Origin: Euphorbia lathyris
Taxonomy: Eukaryota; Streptophyta; Magnoliopsida; Malpighiales; Euphorbiaceae
Assembly (NCBI RefSeq): GCF_963576675.1
Contig: NC_088915.1
Coordinates: 83,399,501-83,463,500, forward strand
Length of the DNA: 64,000 bases
Direction of reading: 5' to 3'
Numbering within the stretch: position 1 is the stretch's first letter; every line of letters starts with the position of its first letter. Of the stretch, positions 54,632 to 64,000 are shown piece after piece. Below the pieces are notes generated by a model. That model was not told the DNA's origin and did no database searches. It was given only the letters and a program-made list of their open reading frames with translations. A program made the translations under genes and the position numbers.

Positions 54632-57600
54632 TTAATGAGCCATATTGTGGCAAAATTGTAACATCGATACGTCAATAAAACTCGGTAAAGAATTAAAGAA
54701 TATTGGACAAGTATTAAAACGAGATGACCGAGCCATGGCGTGAGCCATCTCATTAGCTTGCCTCCGAACCCACTTGACTGAGTAAGAGTCATTTGCTAAA
54801 AGGAGTGATCTGATGTGCGTTAATTGATCTCCGAACTCCGAGTCGTCGCTGGTTGGATTCTGCAGTGCATCGACTACCTGTTTTGCATCAACCTCAAAGA
54901 CGACGTTCTGAATTTGTGCCTCTGCCAACCATTGGATAGCTTGAATTAATGCTTCGGCTTCGCTTTCTTTAATCGGTGTGCAGCTGGTCAATTTAGCGCT
55001 GCGACACATTACCACCTCCCCTTCTGAGTTGCGAACCACCGCCCCGACTCCTGCCTGTCTTTCATCCAAAAAACACGCCGCATCCGTGCAGCACAACAGA
55101 CCTGATACCGGTGGGTGCCATTTCAGGCAATTCCCAGCTGCTGTCCTCCTTGCGCTACTGTCCTGTTCCTGACCCGCAGGGTTTTTCTGCTTCAACGCCT
55201 TGGCTGCATACCAGTCGTTCAGAACTGTTACTGCCGTAGCTACGACCTGGTCCGCGGATCGTACCTCGTGCTTCCAGAGGCGGATGTTGCGCGCCTGCCA
55301 TATGATCCAAAGGTACATCAGAATTGAGGCTGATACTTGGTCTGGAACTGAGATCAGCAGCTTACTAACCCAATCTGATATATTTTCTGCAGTAGCAGCA
55401 ACTGTATTAATCCGTGGTAACAAGCCCGCCTTATTCCAAACTCGCATAGCCTCCGGACACTCAATGAAGGTGTGCCAATCATCCTCCCAGGTACCGTTGC
55501 AGGAGACACAATTACTACCAATCGGTAATCCCCTTTTCTGTAGATTAACTTGAGAGGGTAATCAGCTCCTCATTAATTGCCATCCAAAATACCTGACTTT
55601 GTGCGGAATCTCTGCAAACCAGATTTTCCTCCAAGCTTCCTATACATGGAACCTCTCTCCATCCTCTAGTGTGGTTGCCAGACGGTAGGCACTTTTAACC
55701 GTGTACCTTCCAGAGGGGTGACACTACCAAATCAGCCGATCCTCTGATTCCGTATTTGCTACTCCGATTTTCTGAAGCTCTCTGATATCCTCTTCAACAA
55801 AGATCTCCTCTAATAGCTCCACATCCCACTCTTTCGAGTTTGAGATAAAAAGGTCGCAGACTTTCAGCTGCTCAAGCCCTTCAATCATAGGAGTGCGGAT
55901 GAAACCATACTCCTCTTCCCGAAGCCATTTCTCTTTCCAAACATTTATTGAATGTCCATTCCCGATTTTCCACCTAACTCCTTCTCTAATGATCAATTGA
56001 GAACTCCAGATACTTCGCCATATAAAGCTTGGGGAGTGTCCCAGTGTGGCTCCCATGAAATCCCCTCTTGGGTAATATTTTGCTTTGTAGACTTTGCTGA
56101 CTAACGAAGATGGGTTGGTGAACAAGCGCCACCCCTATTTTCCCAACATAGCAAGATTAAAGGTCGTGAAATTTTGGAAACTAAGACCTCCAAATAGTTT
56201 AGGTGCACATAGCCTTTCCCAGGACATCCAATTTAAACCTCTCTCTCCTGACTTCTTATTTCCCCACCAGAATGAATTTAACATCTTCTGCAGTTCATCC
56301 GCAGTTGAAATAGGAAGTAAAAACACACTCATAAAATAGATTGGGATAGCCTGACCTGCAGCACGGATGAGTGTAGCCTTTCCCGCTTTCGATATACCCT
56401 TCCCTCTCCAGCGCTGAAGGCGTTGCCAAAGCTTATCTCGAAAATGTGCAAAAATCTCCCTCTTTGATCGCCCCACCAGTGAGGGAAGTCCCAGGTATCT
56501 GCTGGTGTTCAGTGGGGCGGTAATACCCAGGATGCTAGAGATACCAGCCGCTAAATCTGACGCCACATTTCTACTAAACATAATCCCTGACTTTAGAAAG
56601 TTTATAGCTTGTCCTGACACAAGTTCATATGTTTTCAACAATTGTTTCATAGCTCTAGCTTCGCTTAGCGAAGCCTGACAGAATAAAAAAGCATCATCTG
56701 CAAACAGTAAATGAGTCACTGACGGAGCTCCCCTCGCTGCTCGACACCCATGAATTAATCCTCGATTTTCCGCTTCAGCCAACAGTGCCAACAAACCTTC
56801 AACACACAGTAAAAATAGGTAATGGGATAAGGGGTCCCCCTGCCAGAGCCCTCTTTTAGGAATCACTGGTCCCATTAATTGATCATTTACCCTTACCATA
56901 TACTAGACAGAGGATACACAGTGCATAATCATCCTTACCCACTTCTCTGCAAAACCTAATTTTAGCATTAATTCTCTCAGGTAGTTCCAATCAACCCTGT
57001 CATAGGCTTTGCTAATGTCAACCTTCAAAGCAATGTTACCCATTTTCTTTACCACATTTTTGTTGATGCTATGAATAAGCTTAAAGGCAATTAGAACATT
57101 ATCATGAATAGATCTACCTTTAATAAAAGCAGATTGGTTCTCAGAAATCAAAGCAGGCAGTAGGCTTTTCAGTCGATTAGCTAAGACTTTTGTAAAGATT
57201 TTCAGAAGTACATTGCACAGGGCTATAGGGCGAAGTTCTGACATGGTAGCTGGACTATCACATTTTGGGATCAAAGTGATGATAGTTTTATTTAAATCAG
57301 AAGGAAACATACCTTGCTCAAACCAATTAACTCCAGCAGCAAAATAATCCTCTCCTATTAGGTCCCAAAAGTGCTGGTAAAAGCCTGGATTGAACCCGTC
57401 CGGACCCAGGGCTTTGTCCGGGTGCATCTCAAATAAAGCTCTTCTGAACTCGAAATTTCATAAGAGGTCTCATTAGGTGTTCGTTGTCTCGCGCAGAGAC
57501 CCTCGGCTGAATACGATCCACTACTTCCTTCCACTCACTGTTACTCTCTGAAAAAACTGTTTCAAAGTATGATACAGCTATCTGCCCGATTTCTGGTGTG

Positions 57601-58744
57601 CCATCAATCCAATCCCCCTGTTCGTTTTTCAATCTGGTCAAGAGGTTCATCTTTCGCCTGCCATTTGCAAACAAATGGTAGAACCTGGTGTTTGTATCCC
57701 CCTCTTGAAGCCAAAGCAACTTTGACCTCTGTCTCCAGTGATCCTCTTCCTGGACCAAAATCTGAATCATCTGCGTTCTAGTTGCTTCATACTCATTTAT
57801 GGCCTCCTCCCCACTTACTAGTCTTAACTGTTCTAAACGAACCTGTAGTTCACCAATACGCTGACGGAAATTCGAACCGTAGTTCCTGCTCCACCGGGTA
57901 AGTGACGTTGCCACTTGTGATAGTCGGTCTTCCATTGTAGATGACCAGCCGATCTCCAAGCATTGTTCATAATCAATCTGAAATCCTCCTCTCTGGTCCA
58001 ATGATTCTCAAAACGAAATTGGCGTTGGTAGTGAACTTTTGCCATTGGAGCCGTGTGCAGTATTATAGGAGAATGGTCTGATGTGGGGGCCGTGATATTA
58101 CTGCAGTAGTGGTTGGGGAATCGATTTTGCCACATACCAGTACATAAACTCCTGTCCAATTTCTCTTGGACTTCATTGGGCTTCCCCATGTGTCGTATCC
58201 ATGTGAATTGATATCCCTGTAGAGGTATATCAATGAGATCACAAGCCTCAACAGCTTCTCTGAACCCTCTAAAACACCACTCCGGGTGCTCGTGTAGACC
58301 AACCTTATCACTGTGCACCAGCAGGTCATTAAAATCTCCAATGATAGCCCAGGGTAAAGAAGAGGCGGCAGCAAGGCTCCTTAGTAAATCCCAAGAAGAC
58401 CTTCGTCTAGCTCTCTCCGGAAACCCATAAAACCCGGTAATGCGCCAGTCTCCAGCAATAGTGTCTTTTACAGTCAAATCGATGTGATTGGAGGAGAAAG
58501 AGTTAAGATGACATAACTTCTCCTTCTTCCACAGTGCATTAATCCCCCCACTCCTTCCGATGCAATCAACTGCAAAGCAACCTTCAAAACCTAGCTTTGC
58601 TCTAATGTATTATATACGGGATTGACAGACAAGGGTCTCGTATAAGAATATGATATCGGGCATGTGAACTCGTATGAGTTCCGACAGTATAGGAACTGCT
58701 TTGGTGTTGCCCAGACCTTGGCAGTTCCAGCTGAATACCTTCAT
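54632..58744 (-). pseudogene. L1 ORF2 (endonuclease, RT, RNase H), broken
   Basis: It begins MKVFSWNCQGLGN, the classic start of plant L1 endonuclease. APE-type motifs GDFND and SDHSPI follow. RT motifs are ALGPDGFNPGFYQ, ENQSAFIKGRS, KVDISKAYDRVDW, GLWQGDPLSHYLF and catalytic FADD. The C-terminal RNase H reads CTDAACFL, SEAEALIQAI and FEVDAKQVVDAL. Lesions: TAA at 58610-58612, frameshifts near 57900-58000 and 57430-57450, TAG near 56900, a frameshift near 56130, and breaks between 55448 and 55723. It is not functional. Confidence 0.9.
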
Positions 58745-59917
58745 TTCTTCGGGCGAACCGGCTGGTCCGCCTTACATTGTTGTTGCTTGCCCTTATCCTG
58801 AAGGTTTGGATCTATCTGCTCCTGATCATCAGCCTTTGTATCCCTCTCCCCACTAGGAATATTGGTAGGCGAGTCTACATCCATCGTCTGTATCATCACT
58901 TCCTGAATTTTTTCCCCGGTCAGCGCACTGCTTGAGTTTTCTCCTCCCCTCCTTCTCTTCCTCTCATCTAACACTTCCAGGCCCATCTCTGCTTTCTTGC
59001 CCTTAGATGTTTCGCTGTCAGTAGCCGTGTGTTCAAAAATGCTAGCCCCGAAGTTACGAGATAAGTGGGTGAGGTTCTGTCTTTGATTCGGCCTAGTTTC
59101 GTGCCCCGCAGATGGACTGCCTGCTTCCCCTGCTGCATCATTCAAACCACCTGTGCCAGTGTCACTCTCTTCCTTCAACCATCTCTCCCCTCCCAAGAGA
59201 TTCAAGCGTCGTATGGGGGCTTTTAGGGAAACATCCCATTCTCTAACAACTTCCTCCTCCTCACTGTTGAAGTAGATCTCACAGTGGCGGTCTAGATGAC
59301 CGATTAGCCCGCATATAAAACAAAAGGTTGGTAGTTTCTCATACTTGAATTTGCAGTGTAGCCAATCCCCACCAGCCCTCCTAACCTTCTTCCCTCTTTT
59401 CAGTGGTTGTCGTATGTCTACACAGACTCGGACCCGTAAGTAACTCAGGACATTCATCCACTTATTTTTGGTGTCCATCATAATGAACGACCCAATAAAA
59501 TTCCCTAAAGCTTTAGCTACCATTTCTGTGAATAGTTGCTGAGTCAAGCCATGGATTTGAATCCAAAAATCGACATGAGTCAATTGAGCATCAGAAGGCT
59601 CCTCATTCTCTTTCAATTGGTATAGGATGAGTAAGTGATTATCGAATGTCCACGGCCCGTTGTCCATTACCCATTTCATATCGTAGGGATGGAAGAAACG
59701 GAATAGCAGCATCCCCAAGTTCAGAGATCATCATACCTTTACCAGGACGCCAGATGCTAGCCATACGATGCTTGAAGACCTGAAAATTGATGTTACGATC
59801 AATAATCAACGATCCCACCAAGCACCATTTGTAATCGACCGTCGCTGCCTCTGATGGAGCCGTCTCAAATTTGAACCCGTCATCGATAATTTTTAGCTGT
59901 TGCAATTGATTCTCCAT
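58741..59917 (-). pseudogene. L1 ORF1 (DUF4283 and CCHC knuckle), one frameshift
   Basis: The N-terminal frame (59917 to about 59640) and the main frame (59718-58741) overlap and need one shift. The DUF4283-like part has VMDNGPWTFDNHLLIL and VDFWIQIHGL. A zinc knuckle, CFICGLIGHLDRHC, fits C-x2-C-x4-H-x4-C. A polar, low-complexity tail follows. It is a nucleic-acid-binding LINE ORF1. The stop overlaps the ORF2 start as ATGA (58744-58741). Confidence 0.85.
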
Positions 59918-60146
59918 GTCGGTATTTCAGTATCACAGTGGATTATCAGCAGACGGGGTGAGGAGAGGGTGAGTGAAACTTCGAGAGGCGACCGTTGAAT
60001 AAATGATATCAACGCTAGAAACCCTAGCCGGCAAATCAAAAGAACTCTCAGGTGGAGTAGCGCTCTCAAGAGGAGCAGATATTTTTAGAAACACTCTATC
60101 GTCTCATCTTTTTAGGAATCATAGCACGATGATAGTTGGTTATCTA

Positions 60147-61774
60147 TGTCACGTCCGGGTCTAAATTTCTAGAATTTATACCTTGATAGTAAAATATATT
60201 ATAATTATTAGGTGTATGATTTTTATTTAGTGTTATAGAAAAAGTTTGAAGTTAATTTGAAGGTTTTATGAGTAAATTAAAAATTTAGAGTAATATGTAA
60301 AAGATTATATAAAGATGAAGGACCAAATCAGATATTTTATAAATTTGGATATATATCCAAATTTGGAAGAGGTGAACGGCGATGAATCACCATTTTCTTT
60401 TATTTTCTTTCCTGTTTTCTTTTCTTCGCCGTTCATCGACTGTTTCTCCACCGTTTCTTTGATTTACGGAGATTCGATCGTCTGAATCACTCGAAATTGG
60501 AAACATAGCATCCTTATGTATAGATCTAAGTCCTAACCAAAGAGTTTTTGAGTTTCGACAATGTTTGGAGGGAAATGGCTTAGACAGAATGTAGAAAAGA
60601 ATCGATCGGGTATATTTCCCTCAATTTAGAGCCAAGGTAAGTAACTATCACCTATATTTTGAGTTTTATGTATACCGATATCTCTATATAATCAAACAAG
60701 TTTCAGAAATTGATATTTTAGGGTTATGCAGGAATTTTGTAAAATTTGGATTTTACACGATTTTGCTTTTTATTGTGAAATTATAGGTCAAATGAAGCTA
60801 TTGACTATGCTTCTATGTGAATTTCGGATTTTACTTGATTATGTTGATTTAAGGCTTAATTTGGTTGATTTACATATATACATATATGTTTTTGGTTTCA
60901 ATATATATCTATCATGAACAAAATGAATTTGATGATTTCTTACGAATTGTGTTTGGATTGAAAAATCTATTGCGGTTATTAGTATTATTTTGGATTGAAG
61001 TCCAAATATGATTTTTATGATACAAAATGGCTAATTGAAGCCAAATGATTTTTGGTTATGAGATAGTTTGGAATTTGATTGTGAAAGGATATTTGAGCAC
61101 GTTATGATTTTATGATTTTATATCCATCGAGAGCTATCTGGATCGGTGGTTCCATATTTGAAGACCATGTTCAGTAAGGGACATGGCCTGTGTACACAGT
61201 TTGAAAGACCTATTGGGTATGGCAAAGAAGTGTCGGGTAAGACCATATGGGATAGGCAATATTAAGAGACGTCTCGATCATATATGTGGTTATGGATTGA
61301 TACTTAAGGGGAGAAACTCGAGGATGGATACAATGTTTTAAGTTCATTTGGATTATGTTTTCCGTATGATTGATTACGATTTGGTTTGATAAAACGCTTA
61401 TTTGATTATAATATTTTATAAGGGTTTGAACTCAAGAATCGATACAAGATTATATATTTTTGGTTTTTGGTTTACTACTTTGATTATATTATGTATTTTG
61501 GTTTTGAGTATATTTTATAAGGTTTTGATTAAATCCTTTTATAAAGGTATATATGTAGCTATGTTAAGGAAATGTTGTTTTTATGGCTGATAGTTTCTTA
61601 CTGAGATTTTTGTCTCACTGTTTTTAAATGTTTTAATATTTTTAGGTGATAAAGTACAGGATATAGAGAAGGTTGTCGACAGATTAGGCGAGGTTGGAGA
61701 CTCCTAAGTATTGATTATGATCTTTCTATTTCACGCCCGATGCCGATTGATATCATTTAGGGTCGGGTGTGACA
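60147..61774 (+). repeat. 5' LTR of the non-coding element (1628 bp)
   Basis: A TATA box TATATAAAG lies at 60306-60314, in the same context as in the Tekay LTRs (AGATTATATAAAGATG). The block around 61160-61290 (GTGTACACAGT, CCTATTGGGTATGGCA, CCATATGGGATAGGCAAT) is strongly conserved with the Tekay LTR, whereas the last 150 bp before the primer site are not. Confidence 0.85.
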
Positions 61775-63591
61775 GTTTGGTATCAGAGCTCTAGGTTAAA
61801 TTCTTCGGACCTAAGGTGGATAGTAATGGAGGAATATCGATATTTGATGATAGCTAAGAAATAATTGATAGTAAATGAGGAGTATGAATATTTGGTGATA
61901 GCAAAGAAATAATCGATAATCATTGAGGAATATGAATATTTGGTGATAGCTAAGAAATAATTTGGAATTTTTCGAGGATTGAGTAACTAGCTAATGAGGT
62001 GTAAAAATAAGATTTTATGGTTAGAAATATCTAGGTGTACGAAATTTTGGTGATATGGGTTTTGAGCTAGAGATATAGAGAATTGTCTATATAGATTCGT
62101 ACCTGAATCTTGTGATACATTTTTCGACCAAATAGAGGCTGAATCTGTCATGGAGTCCTAAATGAAAGTTCTTTATTTTTGTCTTACGTTTCCAAGAGTT
62201 TTTGAATCGCCTTAATCGGACTCCGTATGAAAAAGTTATGCTGAAAACGGCATATGTTGGTCATTTTAGCGTTAAATCAGAATTTGGTTTTTGCTTTGAT
62301 TTTTCTCCTTATTTGAGAGACATTGCTACTGGTTTACATGATAAGTTGGTCTTCTTAGGAATATAGGAAATTGAGGAAAGGAGAAAGTGGTCAATTGATG
62401 ATAATAGATATGGAATTGAGAAAGCTAAACTATGGAGGTTTCAATTAATGAGTTTGGAAGTTGAATAATGATTGGGTGATTATAGCATGAATTTAGTGTA
62501 TTATAGAAGGAGATTTGAAATTTAAATTACTGTTTTATTGGTGAACTTCATGGAGTTGAGGTTTAGAATTATTGAGAGTTATATAAATGATGTTTAGAGA
62601 GATACCGATGTTAGTGATCAATAAGAAGTAAAGTGGGAGAATATATTTGGAGTTCATGATTTGATGATTAAATATGAAAATTTGGTAAGCTTAAATAGTG
62701 TTTGAGGAAATAATTAAGATATGAATGTTGAGGACAAATTTTACTGATCTTAAGCACAGTTTGAGCTAGAAAATTAAGAGCTATTGTGTTTGAGGATATT
62801 GCTTGGAGATTGCAAAAACTTTCATATTGCGATTTAAGTAAATCGTATTTGTTATCAATATAGTTTGATGAGAAACTTAAATTTATTTGGAATTATTAAG
62901 GGGATGTAGGATGACGGGTATAAGAATGATCTATATTGATTTTTCTTATTGTAAGGAATTGATTATAGAGGTTTACGAAAATAAATAAGTCAATGTGATA
63001 TTCATAGAGGTTTATATTTGATTGATGATGATGACTTAGAGTTCATATTCATCATGATTGGAGTGAAAAATTATAGATATAAGTATTATTATTATGATGA
63101 AGTAAGATTATATGCTGATCCAAATCATTGATTCAGATTATTTAGAGGTTAAGGCAAATATAATATCGTACATATTAGCGGTTCAAAAGTGATATTTTTG
63201 AAGTCTGTAGAATTTGGAGATAGGTGAAATATATTTGTTATATATGCAATTGATGGGACCAATTGTGATTTAAATTTATTAAAGTGAGATTTGGTGTATG
63301 TTAGGAAGATGTGAATAATATTTGAAGTTTTATTGTGGATTATGGCGATGAAATTAACTATATTGAAGTTTAGAGTTACTAAGAGTTATACTGAAATGAG
63401 TGTTACAAAGATGTCGATATTGATAAATGATGAAGTTAATAGAAGGAAACATTAGAATTTGTGGTCTTATGATAATTATGAGGAATCTTGATGATGTGAA
63501 ATAATTTTGTGATCTTGGAGATATTTGAGGAAGAAAATTTGGATTGGAGAATGTGAATTTCGAGGACGAAATTTCTTAAGGTGTGGAGAAT
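61775..63591 (+). other. Interior of the non-coding element
   Basis: No ORF. Three tandem-like units of about 55 bp (61830-61975) share GAATATTTGGTGATAGC. 62085-62345 closely matches the inner end of the Tekay LTR (ATTCGTACCTGAATCTTG, AATCGGACTCCGTATGAAAA, TTTTTCTCCTTATTTGAGAG). A segment with GAAGTTTAGAGTTACTAAGA at about 63365 resembles 62565. Confidence 0.7.
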
Positions 63592-64000
63592 TGTCACGTC
63601 CGGGTCTAAATTTCTAGAATTTATACCTTGATAGTAAAATATATTATAATTATTAGGTGTATGATTTTTATTTAGTGTTATAGAAAAAGTTTGAAGTTAA
63701 TTTAAGGGTTTTAATGAGTAAATTAAAAGTTTAGAGTAATATGTGTTTTCCGTATGATTGATTACGATTTGGTTTGATAAAACGCTTATTTGATTATAAT
63801 ATTTTATAAGGGTTTGAACTCAAGAATCGATACAAGATTATATATTTTTGGTTTTTGGTTTACTACTTTGATTATATTATGTATTTTGGTTTTGAGTATA
63901 TTTTATAAGGTTTTGCTTAAATCCTTTTATAAAGGTATATATGTAGCTATGTTAAGGAAATGTTGTTTTTATGGCTGATAGTTTCTTACTGAGATTTTTG
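63592..64000 (+). repeat. 3' LTR of the non-coding element, with a 1.06-kb internal deletion; continues past the window
   Basis: It matches LTR 1 from 60147 to 60298, then jumps to 61357. The missing 60299-61356 includes the TATA box and the conserved block. It then matches to the window end. Confidence 0.85.

Larger units (their letters stand above)
54600..60060 (-). mobile_element. Nearly full-length L1-type LINE, decayed
   Basis: On the minus strand, in order: a 5' leader, ORF1 (59917-58741), and ORF2 with endonuclease, reverse transcriptase and RNase H (58744-54632). The A-rich 3' end is at about 54598-54617 (plus-strand T-rich). Each ORF has frameshifts or stops. A target duplication was not identified. 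The LTR element at 60147 is inserted just upstream of its 5' end. Confidence 0.88.
60147..64000 (+). mobile_element. Non-coding LTR element related to the Tekay LTRs, cut by the window end
   Basis: LTR 1 (60147-61774), an initiator-Met primer site TGGTATCAGAGC (61778-61789), a 1.8-kb interior without gag-pol, a polypurine tract (63578-63591) and the start of LTR 2 (63592 on). The ends TGTCACGTCC and GTGTGACA, the primer site and the polypurine tract follow the Tekay pattern. It lacks coding capacity, so it would need proteins from another element. Confidence 0.85.

Noticed and set aside
61402..61590. Hydrophobic 62-aa frame repeated at 63790-63978
   Set aside because: It lies in the LTRs of the 60147 element; the repetition is LTR identity, and hydrophobicity comes from T-rich DNA.

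Overview
The window is nuclear DNA from a flowering plant, most likely a eudicot. It has split genes with GT-AG introns, Ty3/gypsy elements of the Athila and Tekay/Del types, plant L1 and RTE LINEs, tRNA-derived SINEs, TRIMs and many MITEs, one piece that looks plastid-derived, and AT-rich spacers. I cannot name the species from the sequence. Most of the window is transposable-element DNA. Host coding content is limited to a tandem family of small four-exon genes and one F-box gene.

Left part (1-33 kb): five tandem plus-strand copies (A to E) of one small gene family, resembling the plant DUF3615 family (recognised from motifs, not searched). Copies A (447-5362), D (27882-29386) and E (31508-32798) can be read as complete four-exon genes of about 144-157 aa with the same intron phases. 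B (about 20076-22038) has lost its first exon and had its last exon replaced by a MITE. C (about 22371-25245) is clearly dead. A complete 13.4-kb Athila-type element (6213-19588, TSD GAATT) sits between A and B. A PPR-gene fragment lies between B and C. LINE, SINE, TRIM and MITE insertions fill the introns and spacers.

Middle part (33-43 kb): a MITE-rich spacer with hAT-like elements (8-bp target duplications), long-inverted-repeat MULE-like elements (9-10-bp duplications), nested insertions, and a probable gene-capturing MULE (37216-38486). It contains one single-exon F-box gene (38642-39803) with a one-base homopolymer frameshift inside the F-box.

Right part (43-64 kb): a very young minus-strand Tekay/Del chromovirus (43159-51955, TSD ATAGT) with a 1.5-kb-codon gag-pol frame, followed by a tandem duplication, a plastid-like insert, a nearly full-length but decayed minus-strand L1 LINE (about 54600-60060), and a non-coding LTR element related to the Tekay LTRs (60147 to the window end) whose second LTR has lost its promoter.

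The most interesting signals are: (1) the tandem DUF3615-like array with its insertion-dated copies; (2) in the Athila element, perfect GTCGCGAC-core hairpins placed about 110-130 bp upstream of a TATA-like box in the LTR and again before each of two tandem accessory ORFs, which looks like an LTR promoter module reused internally; and (3) the promoterless 3' LTR and mosaic interior of the rightmost element. All family names come from motif recognition by eye; no search was run.
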